DNA of 64,000 bases from positions 110,313,530 to 110,377,529 of the forward strand of contig CM077160.1 in assembly GCA_039583875.1 (NCBI GenBank). Reading direction: 5' to 3'. This DNA is from Platanthera guangdongensis (taxonomy: Eukaryota > Streptophyta > Magnoliopsida > Asparagales > Orchidaceae). Shown in pieces: positions 33,199 through 44,536 of the stretch (position 1 is the first letter of the stretch; each line of letters starts with the position of its first letter). Made by a program: the position numbers and the translations under genes. The notes under the pieces are model-generated. The model was not told the DNA's origin and ran no database searches. It saw nothing but the letters and a program-made list of their open reading frames with translations.

Positions 33199-34950
33199 CT
33201 AGAATGAGGTGACTGGCTTTGTGAAGAAATCAGCAAGCTCTTTATCAGAGGTAACAAACAGAGTATAGATCTGATTCGTTAATATCTCTCCTCTGATAAA
33301 ATGGCAATCCACTTCAATATGCTTCGTTCTCTCATGAAAGACCGGATTTCTTGAAATATATATAGTCGTCTTATTATCACAGAACATCGGTAGGGGATGA
33401 TCATAAACCTCTCCCAAATCTATCAAGAGTGTCTGTAGCCACTTCAGCTCACAAGCAGTCAGATCCATGCTACTATATTCTGCTTCTACACTCGACCTGA
33501 CAACCACAGCCTGTTTCTTACTCTTCCAACTGACCAAATTACCTCCAACGAAAGTACAGAAACCAGATGTAGACTTCCTATCTTCCTTATCATTTATATG
33601 GTTAGCATCAGAAAAAGCATCCACCTTTAAATGTCCCCTTTTCTGAAATAAGAGCCATTTTCCTGGTGCACCTTTTACATACTCTGGGATCTTTAGAGCT
33701 GACTACATATGACATTCTCTGGGGGCTTGCATAAATTGGCTCACTCTCCCTATTTGTAGTGATTGTTAGATAAATGAGTTTACCGACAAGATGTTTGTAC
33801 CTGGTGATATCTTTAAGAAGAGGTGAAGTCTCACTCCAGCACTTGTCATCTCCAACAATCATAGGAGACCAAGCAGGTTTAGTCCCAAGAAGACATGTCT
33901 CTTCCAAAAGATCTAAGGCATACTTCCACTTGAAAGAACAATAGATCCAGGCTTCCGAGATATCTCAATCCCCAGAAATTCATCCACACATACTGGAAGA
34001 ACAATAAGTCCAGCCAATGTTTTTTGAATAAATAAAGAGTGATCTGCAGTGCTCCAAATAAATCCAATAACAGAAATAACTTCGTTGAATTTGTCAAACC
34101 AGGCCTTAGGGCTTTGCTTAAGACCATAGATAACCTTCTTCAATCTGCACACCTGAGACTCCCCATAAACAGCATACCTAAGAGGTTGCTCCATATAGAC
34201 TGTCTCATTCAAATCACCATAAATAAAAGCATTCTTTACATCCAACTGAGACATTTCGCAATCTTTGTTTACTTCCATAGAAAAAAGAACAACGAACATA
34301 GTAATCCAAGCAACAAGAAAGAATATGTCAAAAAATCCACACCATAGGTTTGCGTAAACCCTTTAGCAACAAGCTGAGCTTTGTATCGATCAATAGTACC
34401 ATCAGAGAGAAATTTGATGATAAAGACCCAGCGACAACCAACCACATCAGCTCTAGGAGGGGTAGGAACAAGAGACCAAGTACCCCATTTAGTAAGAGTT
34501 TTCATCTTTTCATCCATAGCAACTTTCCAATGAAGAATAGCCAGAGCATCATTATAGAAGGCGGGAAGAACATTTGTCGATAGAGCAACGTCACTGCTTT
34601 TAGACATAAGAGACAGTTGCGCATAATAAACCACATCCCGGAGAGGATGTTGTGTGCATGAACGAACACATTTTTGAAGAGCAATCGAAAGATCAAGGTC
34701 TGTCATGTCTACTGTATCAGTTCTACTCAGAGGAGAGACTACTGGACTAGGAGTTGTTGGAAGCGGCTCAGTAGAAGAATCAGAGTCAGTAGGAGAATAA
34801 GAAATAGAAGGAGAAGAAGGAAGTGCAGGCTCTGGAAAAGGTGTCGAGACAAGGGGAAAAGAAGCAGAATTATTAGAAGAAGGGAGAATAGAGGAAGGAG
34901 AAAAGAAAGAAGCATCCTCAAAGAAAGTGACATATGTAGAAACAAACTGT
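33199..34950 (-). pseudogene. Copia RT and RNase H, element 4
   Basis: RNase H (33199-33624) shows the KSTSGFCTFVGGNL, SSVEAEYSSMD and TKHIEVDCHFIRGE blocks. RT (33900-34700) shows KAQLVAKGFTQTYG, LDVKNAFIYGDL and GLKQSPKAWFDK. Around 33982 the catalytic block is truncated: VCVDEFLGIEI joins the first part of YVDD directly to a block normally some 40 residues later. Other frameshifts lie near 33625, 33900 and 34300. It is about 70% similar to element 3. Upstream a Ser/Leu-rich linker reaches the gypsy insertion. Confidence 0.85.
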
Positions 34951-35068
34951 CTGCGGAGAACGGGATCATAACACCTATATCATTTTTGTATTGGACAATA
35001 ACTAGAAAGATACAATTAACAAAACGAGGAGAGAGTTTGTCACGACCAGAAGAAGGAGATTGGACAAA

Positions 35069-35073
35069 CACTG
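35069..35073. other. Target site duplication CACTG (left copy)
   Basis: CACTG directly precedes the gypsy LTR start TGTACAG. The right copy is at 53274-53278 just after ...TTCAACA. Between them the copia element 4 integrase reading (FGCT then VFVQSP) is interrupted, so the duplication marks the true ends of the 18.2-kb insertion. Confidence 0.9.
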
Positions 35074-35800
35074 TGTACAGCCCCATATTCGCTGAGTCAG
35101 ACCAGGAGGCGCAATGGTCACGATTGGGCTAGCCAAAGAAGTTACCGCCCGAAAGAAGACCTCGCCCCAGTAGGCGGGAACGCTTGCGCTAGAATCAAGA
35201 GGGAGTTCTCACCTGCAAGGCGCCCCGTGCTCATCGAGCCCAGATCGACGGGCGCAGCCAAATCGCCGAACGAAGATCAGCGCGGGAACGCTTGTGCCAG
35301 CACTCAGTTCATCTTAAAGAAGCTCTCTCCTATAAGCAGGCGAGACCGCTTGCGTCGGGATCTGGACAGAAGGCTCTCGGCTCGGAGCTCTCGCCGAGTG
35401 GGGCCCAGGCCTTGGGTAAGATGACCAAATTACCCTCGGGTAAAATTACCCCTGTACCCTCAGAAAAACAGCGGGATTCGGCTATTGGCAGACCAACTAG
35501 GGGCATTTCAGTAATCTTAGGGCAGCAAAGACTATAAATAGACCCATAAGGGCTCTTTGGAAAGTAGGCACTTCATTATCTTCCAACTTCTAGTGCTTCC
35601 TGAGGAGCTCCTAGCCCAGCTTTTGGCTTTGCAGGGTAAGCTCTCAGAGATCTTCCGGGTGTGAGGTGGGACCTCCCTGCTGAGGCTTTGGGTCAGTCTT
35701 AGGTCCTTTACAGCTAGTCGATGGTTGAGGCTTGAGAGAAGTAGGTGTTGGCTGCACCCCTATTTTTGAACTCCTGTTGAGGTCATTTTTGGCTTCAACA
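35074..35800 (+). repeat. Gypsy LTR A
   Basis: 727 bp, TGTACAGCCCC to GGCTTCAACA, with TATA box TATAAATA at 35534-35541. It is followed by a degenerate primer site (35805-35821) and, after only a few bases, by LTR B. Confidence 0.88.
35534..35541 (+). promoter_or_regulatory. TATA box of Tat LTR A
   Basis: TATAAATA, repeated at 36284-36291 in LTR B and changed to TATAGATA at 49153-49160 in LTR C. It sits about 270 bp before the LTR end. Confidence 0.55.
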
Positions 35801-35823
35801 GTTCTGGTGTGATGAGCGTGTTG

Positions 35824-36551
35824 GCTACAGCCCCATATTCGCTGAGTCAGACCAGGAGGCGCAATGGTTATGATTGGGCTAGCCAAAGAAGTTACCGCCC
35901 GAAAGAAGACCTCGCCCCAGTAGGCGGGAACGCTTGCGCCAGCATCAAGAGGGAGTTCTCTCCTGCAAGGCGCCCCGTGCTCGTCGAGCCCAGATCGACG
36001 GGCGCAGCCAAATCGCCGAACGAAGATCAGTACGGGAACGCTTGCGCCAGCACTCAGTTCGTCTTAAAGAAGCTCTCGCCTATAAGCAGGTGAGACCGCT
36101 TGCGTCGGGCTCTGGACAGAAGGCTCTCGGCTCGGAGCTCTCACCGAGTGGGGCCCAGGGCCTTGGGTAAGATGAACAAATTACCTTCGGGTAAAATTAC
36201 CCCTGTACCCTCAGAAAAATAGCGGGATTCGGCTATTGGCAGACCAACTAGGGGCATTTCAGTAATCTCAGGGCAGCAAAGACTATAAATAGACCCATAA
36301 GGGCTCTTTGGAAAGCAGGCTCTTCATTATCTTCCAACTTCTAGTGCTTTCTGAGGAGCTCCGAGCCAAGCTTTTGGCTTTGGCGGGGAAGCTCTCAGAG
36401 ATCTTCCGGGTGTGAGGTGGGAGCTCCCTGCTGAGGCTTCGGGTCAGTCTTAGGTCCTTTATAGCTAGTCGAGGGTTGAGGCTTGAGAGAAGTAGGTGTT
36501 GGCTGCACCCCTATTTTTGAACTCCCGTTGAGGTCATTTTTGGCTTCAACA
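35824..36551 (+). repeat. Gypsy LTR B
   Basis: About 728 bp, nearly the same as LTR A, but its first two bases are not TG: the sequence enters at GCTACAGCCCC. It ends GGCTTCAACA and is followed by a good primer site. LTRs A and B in direct tandem suggest recombination or an LTR-LTR circle intermediate. Confidence 0.85.
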
Positions 36552-36555
36552 GTTA

Positions 36556-36572
36556 TGGTGCGGTGAGCGTGG
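36556..36572 (+). other. Primer binding site matching tRNA-Phe
   Basis: TGGTGCGGTGAGCGTGG. Its complement matches the 3' end of plant tRNA-Phe as I remember it (ending ...CACCGCACCA). The same 17 bases recur at 36823-36839 and 51267-51283, and a degenerate copy lies at 35805-35821, each a few bases after a CAACA terminus. This marks the tRNA used by both LTR subfamilies. Confidence 0.7.
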
Positions 36573-36822
36573 AGAGTGACCAGTACAGAAAAACTCAGTC
36601 GAACGTCATGGCTATTGAAGAGGAACCAAGTGACGACCAGGGTCATGTGATGAAAGAAGTCCCCTCCCATTCCCCTCTTATCGCTAGGATGTTCAGTCCT
36701 GGAGATCAAAACATGCCTTAGGGAGAATATTATATGATCGACCCTGGTTCTCAGGAGGGTGGACGTAGCGGGTAGAGATTCCCCGTGTCGGACTTTGACT
36801 TGATTGATCGGATCAACAGTTC
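36573..36822 (+). other. Leader plus LTR2 start remnant between two primer sites
   Basis: About 250 bp following the LTR B primer site. The same sequence follows the primer site at 51267 and leads there into LTR2. Here it reaches the LTR2 start (TTGATCGGATCAACA) and jumps straight to a second primer site, as if about 1.74 kb of LTR2 had been lost between two TCAACA words. No gene is seen. Confidence 0.6.
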
Positions 36823-36839
36823 TGGTGCGGTGAGCGTGG
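36823..36839 (+). other. Second tRNA-Phe primer site, next to gag
   Basis: TGGTGCGGTGAGCGTGG follows GGATCAACAGTTC and lies 38 bp before the gag ATG. It is the primer site nearest the coding region and shows that the gag leader was once preceded by an LTR ending in TCAACA. Confidence 0.65.
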
Positions 36840-36876
36840 AAAGCAGCCGATACAAGAAAGCCTTGAGTCTTGTCCC

Positions 36877-37754
36877 ATGGCTAGAGGTGAAGGTGAAGGG
36901 TCAGGTTCTGGAGGCTCCCCCACCCAGGGAGAGGAAGCGACGAAGAGGATGCTGGATGAATTCAGGCGAGAGGTCTTGTAGACGATCAGCTTGGCCTTCT
37001 CGGCCAGAAGCGAGTGGGCCACACCTCAGGTTCCGATAGAAGAGGTCCCGCTCTTGGGCGAGAACGCCCCAGGACAGCGTCCGGGAAAGGAGGTCCCTGC
37101 GGAGGCTGGCGAAAGAGATATGGCAGTGCGGGAACTCTTCCCAGGCTAGAGCCAGCGCCCGGGCAAGGAGGCGTTGACGGATCTGGGCTAGAAGGAAGCG
37201 GCAGTGTGAGAGCTCTTCCCAGGGCATGGTCTCGCAGATCGGGCCAGTCAGCCGAGGCCGCGGGATGTACCCTCTCGCCAAGCAGGAGGCGAGAGCCCAT
37301 TCAGCGAGCTCATCATCTCAGCTCCAGTACCGGAGGGGTTCCGTAAGCCTGACATGTCCTACTACTTGGGAAAGGATGATCCTGTACAGCATGTGTAGTG
37401 GTTTGAAGACGTGGTTTCAATAAGACAGATGACGGTTGCATTTAAGTGTCGGTTATTTTCCATCACCTTGAAGGAGAAGGCGTGGGACTGGTTCCACTAG
37501 TTACCGGCGAGGTCAATCTATTGTTTTGAGGATTTGCGGAGGGTTTCTTGTTGAGATTTTCAACATCGAAGAAGCGCAAGAAGTAGGCGGAGTGCCTGTT
37601 CTCGGTGAGGCAGAGGCAAGATGAGACGTTGGGACACTACGTGGATCGGTTTCTGGAGGAGATCCTCATGGTCCAGTTGGTCCCTGGATATAGGTTGATG
37701 CTTGTGTTTACCCTGGGACTGAGGCTAGGCTTCTTTAGTATGGAGTTGAAAAGG

Positions 37755-37794
<40 letters not shown>

Positions 37795-38630
37795 CCCTCT
37801 CTTTTGAGGAGCTTATGGAGAGGGCGGCAAAGGAGACAGATTTTTAGAGGGCCAATCCGGCGTTTGCAAGGAAGTTAGCCAGGTTGGCAGAGGATGATGT
37901 GAAGGAACCAGGAGTGGGAAAGCATAAGGAGCAGAGGGAGCAGAGGGAGCAGAGGGAGCAGAGAGAAGAAAGAAGAAGAGAGGAACCCCGAGGTCAGGGG
38001 CAGCAAGGACAGCATCATCGGGGGGCCCGAGAGCCGAACAACTCGATAGGTTGGAGACCTCAGGAGGGTTGCCCCCAGGAGTTAGGAGGAGGCTTCCAGG
38101 GAAGGGATAACTTCCGTGATCCAAGGAGGTTTGATCAACCGACATGGAGACAGGGGGTGAGGGATCGTTTTCAGCATCAGCAGGAGGCAATGGGGATCGG
38201 TCGAGGAAGAGGAGCTCGAGAAGGAGGAAGAAGAGGAAGAGGAGAAGGAAGAAGGGGTGGGGTGGCGTTGCCTTTCTGTGACTTCCATCTGGAGGAAGGT
38301 CACGCAATGGCCACCTGCCCAGAGTTCTTGGAGATGAGAGAGGCCAGAGGATTGAGGAGGCAGGATCCGCCAGTAAGGATCGTGGAAGTGCAGCAAGGGG
38401 AGACGGAGGATAGGTGCGAGGACCGGGTGGATGTAGGAACCCGGGGAGGAATCGGGGCAATCCATGGAGGGATTGGGATCGAGGCCACCCGAAAGGGGAG
38501 CCTCCAGACCATGTTCCGAAGGGGGGTAGCCTCGACCTCCCAAACTTTGCCCCCGCAAGAAAAAATTACCTTCTCCTCAGAAGACATGCCGGAGTATGAG
38601 GACCCGTTCTGCGATGCCTTGGTAATCTAG
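36877..38630 (+). pseudogene. Gypsy gag, Tat-type element
   Basis: Starts at the ATG at 36877 with MARGEGEGSGSGGSP. The central gag domain is at 37330-37660: PEGFRKPDMSYYLGKDD, WFEDVVSIRQMT, KEKAWDWFH, and after a frameshift RQRQDETLGHYVDRFLEE. A run of 36 C (37758-37793) gives a polyproline stretch. Then come an Arg/Glu/Gln-rich tail with an REQ repeat, and a zinc-knuckle-like CDFHLEEGHAMATC near 38275. Stops near 36977, 37148, 37396, 37498 and 37845 disrupt it. Gag forms the particle and binds RNA. Confidence 0.82.
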
Positions 38631-39403
38631 ACAGCGGTGGAAAACTTTACGGTCTCCAAGATCCTGGTGAATAATGGGAGCTCTATAAACGTGATCTTCA
38701 AGAGGGCCTTCGATGAGATGCAGGTGGAATCCAAAAGGATCTTGGCCTCGGATGGACCGTTGTTCGGGTTCTCTAGAGAGAGGAAAGAAGTGGTAGGGGG
38801 AGTAGGGCTGTAGTGAGGTTGGTGGGCGTGTCACGGAACTGCAGGTTTGTGATTGTAGACGCCCCGAGCAGCTACAACGTCATCTTTGGGCGTCCCCTCA
38901 TCAGTGCCTTTCGCTGCGTCCCCTCCTCTTTTCATCAATGTCTCAAGTTCAACAACGGAGGGGTGCAGGTCAGGGTCAGGGGGGATCCGAAGGTGGTAAG
39001 GCAGTGCTACGTCACAGCGGTCAACACCATATCTTGGATGGCAGAAGCAGAGGAGTTGGATAATGAGATGGCGGCGCGTGAAGAAGCTGTCGGGGAAGAG
39101 GAGGTGAGCCCAGAGGAAGCGATAGAAGGAACCGAAGAGGAAGTCGGGGGAGAGGAGACTGATAAGCAACAGGGAGGAGATGTGCGAGAGGTCCGGAGGG
39201 ACGGAGAGTTGGAGCTGCAGGAAGGAAGGCAGGAGGATGTTTAAGGAGAAAGGGCTCAGGAGGAAGCCCGGAGAGGCGTGGAAATTGAGCTGCATCAGGG
39301 TGAGGCGATGGATGTTGAGGGAGAAGGAGGGGAGGAAGAGCCAGAGCTGGAGGAAGAGGCAAGGGACGACTAGGAGCAGTCGCGGCTGGAGGCGGCCGAG
39401 GAA
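38631..39403 (+). pseudogene. Gypsy aspartic protease region and acidic linker
   Basis: After a TAG at the end of the gag frame, the protease block reads KILVNNGSSINVIF (near 38660). The catalytic position just before Gly-Ser-Ser has Asn next to Asn, where these proteases normally carry Asp. A frameshift near 38790-38815 moves to a second frame with SSYNVIFGRPLISAF. A Glu-rich linker follows (39060-39400), ending in overlapping open frames that I cannot join with confidence. The enzyme is predicted inactive. Confidence 0.72.
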
Positions 39404-40870
39404 GTGGTGGAGATGGAGGTCTACACCAGCACAGGGCAGGTACAAAGGGTGCAGATCAGCGGGTGCTTGAGCCCCGAGGACCAGGAGCGAGTGCGGGCCT
39501 GCATTCAAAGCAGCATCGACATCTTCGCTTGGAGCGCAACAGACATGTCGGGCATCGATACGGACGTGGCCTGCCACCGCCTGAATCTGGACCCCGGACG
39601 CGCCCCATACGCCAGAAGATGAGGACCATCGCGACAAAGCTGGAGGATCCAATATGCGAGGAGGTTAGGAAGCTCCTAGAAGCTGGCTTCATCTCAAAGA
39701 TCCAGTATCCAGGCTGGATCTCCAATGTGGTGATGGTGAAGAAGGGAGGTGGAAAATGGAGAATGTGTATCGATTTTTCTTTATTAAATAAATCATGCCC
39801 TAAGGATTGCTACCCCCTGCCTCGAATCGACGCGCTGGTTGATTCAGCCGTCGTTTTTTCTATTATGAGTTTTCTGGATGCTTTTTCAGGTTATCATTAG
39901 ATCCGGATGCACCCTCCTGACGTCAAGGACGTCTCCTTCATCACAAGGGAAGGGTGCTTTAGCTATAACATGATGCCTTTTGGGTTAAAAAATGCGGGGG
40001 CTACCTACCAACGGATGATGGATCGAGTTTTCCAAGGCCAGAGGGGCCGAAACCTAGAGGTCTACGTTGATGACCTCATGGTAAAAAGCAAGGGGGTGGG
40101 CTCGCATCTTCGGGATCTGGAAGAGACGTTCGCCACATTGAGGAAGTTCAAAATGAGGTTGAACCCCTTAAAGTGTGTTTTCGGGGCAAGCCGTGGGAAG
40201 TTCCTTGGGCACCTTCTGACCCCGGCAGGGGTAGAACCTAATCCAGATAAAGTAAAAGCCATCCTAGAACTAGAATCACCGCGGAACACTAAGGAGGTGC
40301 AGCGCTTGACAGGGAAACTGGCCGGCCTTAGCAGGTTCCTCTCCAGATCAGGGGAGAAGTGCTCACCTTTCTTTAAAGTACTACGAGGGAACCAGAGGTT
40401 CGAGTGGACCGCGGAGTGTGAAGAGGCCTTCCAAAGACTGAAGGAGCAGCTCTCCCTGGCTCCTCTGATTCAAAGCCCAAAGGAGGGGGAAGATCTAACA
40501 TTGTACCTAGGGGTAGGAGCAGAAGCGGTGAGCTCTGTCCTGGTCAGAGAAGAGGGGAAAAAGCAGTGGCCCATTTATTATGTTAGCAGTACCCTAAAGA
40601 AGGTGGAGCTTCGTTACCCTATCCTAGAAAAGCTGGCATACGCCTTGATCGTTTCGTCCAGGAAGCTCCGACCATATTTCCAAGCACATTCAATCAGGGT
40701 GGTGATGGACCATCCTCTCCGTAAGATTTTTGAAGGAGTGGAGCACTCGGGTAGGCTGGCCAAGTGGTCTATTGAGTTGAGTGAATTCAATATTTCGTTT
40801 GTGCCAAGACCCTCCATCAAGGCACATGTGGTGGCCGACTTCTTGGCAGACTACGTTGCAGAAGTCGGGG
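39404..40870 (+). pseudogene. Gypsy reverse transcriptase and first RNase H
   Basis: The frame begins with DVACHRLNLDPGRAPY, shifts by one base near 39605, and continues as the RT domain: ICEEVRKLLEAGFI, KWRMCIDFSLLNK, then after a TAG at 39898-39900, FGLKNAGATYQRMMD and the catalytic YVDDLMVKSK (near 40065). The connection and first RNase H follow with LTLYLGVGAEAVSSVL, PIYYVSSTLKKVE and LEKLAYALI. From 39907 the frame is open through 41028. Confidence 0.88.
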
Positions 40871-41290
40871 TCGAGGAGTCGCGGCCACAGGAAGCATGGA
40901 AGATGACGGTTGACGGGGCCTCCGAAAAGCACTCCCTCGGAGCAGGGGTGGTATTAACAAGTCTTCAAGGGGTGACCATAGAACAAGCAGTTGTTTTGCA
41001 TTTCCCCACAACCAACAACCAAACATAGTACGAGGCAGTGATAGTCGGCCTTTGTTTGGCAAATGAGCTCGAGATTAAGGACGTTGAGGCTTTCACAGAT
41101 TCATTGGCGGTGGCATCCCAAATTCGAGGAGAGTTCGAAGCTCGGGAGCCCACCCTTGTGAAGTATTTGTCCAAGGTGAGGGCAATCATCGGGAGGTTCC
41201 GAACGTTCTCCATTCAACACGTCCCCCGAGGAGAGAGTGCCGCTGCCGATCGATTGGCTAAGTTCGGACCTCGGGGAGGGGGTACCTTGA
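40871..41290 (+). pseudogene. Second RNase H domain (archaeal-type, Tat hallmark)
   Basis: After the first RNase H comes a second RNase H fold: KMTVDGASEKHSLGAGVVL, YEAVIVGLCLA, EAFTDSLAVASQI and ESAAADRLAKF. These supply the Asp-Glu-Asp-Asp pattern (D of VDGA, E of YEAV, D of FTDS, D of AADRLA). A TAG at 41026-41028 splits the domain. An extra RNase H of this kind is a known feature of Tat-lineage plant gypsy elements and supports that assignment. Confidence 0.78.
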
Positions 41291-42606
41291 CTGACTTATT
41301 CCATCCGGCGATCGAAGAGGGGGAGCTAATGGAGGTGGATCGGCGACCCTCGTGGGTGGATCCCTTCGTTACCTTCTTCTTGACAGGAACCCTCCCTGAG
41401 GGGATCAAGGAGGCAAAAAACTCCCCGCATAAGGCAGCCCATTATCTCATGCATGAAGGAGGATTGCACCGGAGGATGCTTTCGGGTCTCCTAGCTCGAT
41501 GCGTGATGGAGGAGGAGACCCGACACGTTTTGAAGGAGGTGCACTCCGGGGAATGTGGTAGTAATTCCGGAGGGAGGACGTTGGAGGCAAGGGTGGTCAG
41601 ACAGGGGTACTTCTGGCCCACCCTGAGAAAGGACGCGACAGAATTTGCAAGGAAGTGCCGAAAAAGCCAGCTCTATGCCCCCCTCCAGCTCTTGCCGGCT
41701 CAAAGGCTCCGAAGTATCACAGCACCATGGCCTTTCGTCATCTGCGGAATGGACTTAGTTGGGCCTTTCCCTCCAGCTAGTGGGCAAAGACGATTCCTCC
41801 TGGTTATGATAGATTACTTCTCCAAGTGGCTGGAGGTTAAGGCGCTAGCAAAGGTGACCTCCCAAGTCATCAGGAACTTCATTTGGGGGGAGATCGTATG
41901 CAGACACGGGTTACCCCAAGCAATAGTGACAGATAACGGCCCCCAGTTTGCTAGTGAAGAATTCATCAGCTTCTGCGCCCAACTGGGGATCGACCTCAGA
42001 TTCGCCTCTGTCCACCACCCCCAGAGCAACGGCCAGGTAGAAGCGGCGAACAAAATCATTGTGAACCTACTAAAGAAAAAGGTGGAGAACTTAAAGGGAA
42101 ATTGGGTGGAACAGCTCCCCTCGGTCTTATGGGCCTTGAGAACGACCCCGAACACGGCCACCAGCGAGACTCCCTTCAAGCTTTCCCATGGATGTGAGGC
42201 AGTCATACCCGTGGAGTTCGAGGTCCGGACCCCACGAGTTGCGGCTGCAGGTGATGGAGACGAGGCGTGGAGGATGGAAAACGAAGAAGGCTTACGCCTC
42301 TCGCTAGACCTAGCAGAGGAGCTGCGAGACATGGCGGCCATCAGACAAGAAGAGATCAAGCGTCGAATGGCAAAGCACTTCAACAAGCATATCAGGATAA
42401 AGCAATTCACGGAGGGAGATCTAGTACTAAAGAAGGTTGATGCGGCAGGGAGGTCTGCCCCGGTGGGAAAGCTCAATCCAAACTGGGAGGGACCTTATAT
42501 TGTAGAGAGAGTGTTAAGAGCATGAGGCTACTACCTCCAGGATGTTGAGGGTAGGACCTTGAGCCACTCCTAGAGTGGGGATGACTTAAAACACTTCTAC
42601 CCATGA
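41291..42606 (+). pseudogene. Gypsy integrase, Tat-type element
   Basis: The catalytic core has GMDLVGPFPP (Asp), IVTDNGPQF (Asp) and SNGQVEAANK (Glu), so the DDE triad is intact. The N-terminal zinc module is damaged: one expected His reads Asn in ECGSNSGGR and the last Cys reads Ser in CRKSQ. Open to 42525; two stops (42523 and near 42571) lie in the C-terminal tail, which ends DDLKHFYP at 42606. The C-terminal block GPYIVERV is typical of gypsy integrase. No chromodomain is seen. Confidence 0.88.
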
Positions 42607-42708
42607 AAAGGGACAGCAGAAGATATGTACCCAAAGCATGATCAATATAATATACTTCTCGAATTATTTCTTGTTTATTGTTTATTGTGAAGTCCTAATG
42701 ACAGGAAG

Positions 42709-44044
42709 AGGTATCTTCATCGGCACCCCGAGCTCGGCTCGGCCCCAGGTAGACCCACTGCGCAGGCTCTCATCTAGCTGGCAGGTCTGAAGGCTCGCCT
42801 GTGGGGGATAGGTTTGGTTGGTGGAAACTACATAGGCACCCCGAGCTCGGCTCGGCCCCAGGTAGACCCGCTGCACAAGCTCTCATCTAGCTGACAGGTC
42901 CGAAGGCTCGCCTGTGGGGGATAGGTTTGGTTTGAGATCGTCATCGGCACCCCGAGCTCGGCTCGGCCCCAGGTAGACCCGTTGCATAGGCTCTCATCTA
43001 GCTGGCAGGTCCGAAGGCTCGCCTATGGGAGATAGGTTTGGTTTGAGATCGTCATCGGCACCCCGAGCTCGGCTCGGCCCCAGGTAGACCCGCTGCGCAG
43101 GCTCTCATCTAGCTGGCAGGTCCGAAGGCTCGCCTATGGGGGATAGGTTTGGTTGGTGGAAACTTCATCGGCACCCCGAGCTCGGCTCGGCCCCAGGTAT
43201 ACCCGCTGCGCAGGCTCTCATCTAGCTGGTAGGTCCGAAGGCTCGCCTGTGGGGGATAGGTTTGGTTTGAGATCGTCATCGGTACCCCGAGCTCGGCTCG
43301 GCCCCAGGTAGACCCGCTGCACAGGCTCTCATCTACCTGGCAGGTCCGAAGGCTCGCCTGTGGGGGATAAGTTTGGTTTGAGATCGTCATCGGCACCCCG
43401 AGCTCGGCTCGGCCCCAGGTAGACCCGCTGCGCAGGCTCTCATCTAGCTGGCAGGTCTGAAGGCTCGCCTGTGGGGGATAGGTTTGGTTGGTGGAAACTT
43501 CATCGGCACCCCGAGCTCGGCTCGGCCCCAGGTAGACCCGCTGCATAGGCTCTCATCTAGCTGGCAGGTCCGAAGGATCGCATGTGGGGGATAAGTTTGG
43601 TTTGAGATCGTCATCGGCACCCCGATCTTGGCTCGGCCCCAGGTAGACCTGCTACGCAGGCTCTCATCTAGCTGGCAGGTCCGAAGGCTCGCCTGCGGGG
43701 GATAGGTTAGGTTTGGTTTGCGGAAACGTCATCGGCACCCCGAGCTCGGCTCGGCCCTAGGTAGACCCGCTGCGCAGACTCTCATCTAGCTGGAAGGTTT
43801 GAAGGCTCGCCTGTGGGGGATAGGTTTGGTTTGAGATCGTCATCGGCACCCCGAGCTCGGCTCGGCCCCAGGTAGACCCGCTGCGCAGGCTCTCATCTAG
43901 CTGGCAGGTTAGAAGGCTCGAATGTGGGGGATAGGTTTGGTTTGAGATCGTCATCGGCACCCCGAGCTCGGCTCGACCCCAGGTAGACCCGCTGCGCAGG
44001 CTCTCATCTAGCTGGCAGGTCCGAAGGCTCGCCTGTGGGTTTGG
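42709..44044. repeat. 12-copy tandem array, 111-113-bp unit, after pol
   Basis: Copies start (GGCACCCCGAG word) near 42722, 42835, 42946, 43057, 43170, 43281, 43392, 43505, 43616, 43734, 43845 and 43956. The spacing is 113, 111, 111, 113, 111, 111, 113, 111, 118, 111, 111. The longer steps carry a GGTGGAAACT-type linker in place of TTTGAGATCG. Units are about 95% alike. The minus strand translates as a repeated peptide, which is a by-product of the periodicity. Tat elements are known to carry such arrays downstream of pol. Confidence 0.92.
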
Positions 44045-44536
44045 CTTGGTCAAGACAAGAAACGCACCCGGAACACGAAATGAAAAGAGGTGAAGATAAG
44101 AGAGGTCTCGGCGAGAATTAATCTAGGCAGGGAGACCCCCGTCAAGGAGGCCTCGCGGAAGGAGACTTTCGGCGAGAAGGCACCTAATAATATTCTTGGA
44201 CATAGAAGCGGAAGCGTTATGCGACAGCCGTGTACGGTTCGCGCAACCTGAAGGAGGATGGCCCCGTCTTAAGGGCTCGTGAGCCACATTCCCGGCATAT
44301 AGTTTGCGTCAGGTTCCCGCCTATTCATCGCTAAGGGAGACTACCCTAGGGAGGCCAGGGGCCTCGGTGGAAGCATACGAAAGGAACACTCGGCCATATC
44401 AATTACATCAAGCACATTCACAAGAACAGGACGAGACATTTACAATGAAACGTTTGCAATAAATATATTATATAAGTACAAGCTTAGAGCGTCTCGCGCT
44501 TTACATTAAGGCGAAAAGAATAGGAAAAGGGGCCCT
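44045..44536. other. Unassigned segment between array and antisense gene 1
   Basis: About 490 bp with no credible gene. It contains repeated GGCGAGAA and AGGCCTCG words and an AT-rich patch (44455-44485). On the minus strand it would be the 3' untranslated region of antisense gene 1. Confidence 0.5.

Noticed and set aside
37813..38630. Minus-strand frames opposite gag
   Set aside because: Ser/Pro/Leu-rich shadows of the Arg/Glu/Gly-rich gag tail; no TATA or splice signals of the kind seen at 44537-48498.
42709..44044. Minus-strand open frames of 98-145 codons with repeated peptides
   Set aside because: They follow the 111-113-bp tandem unit and change frame with it; no start, promoter or family match.
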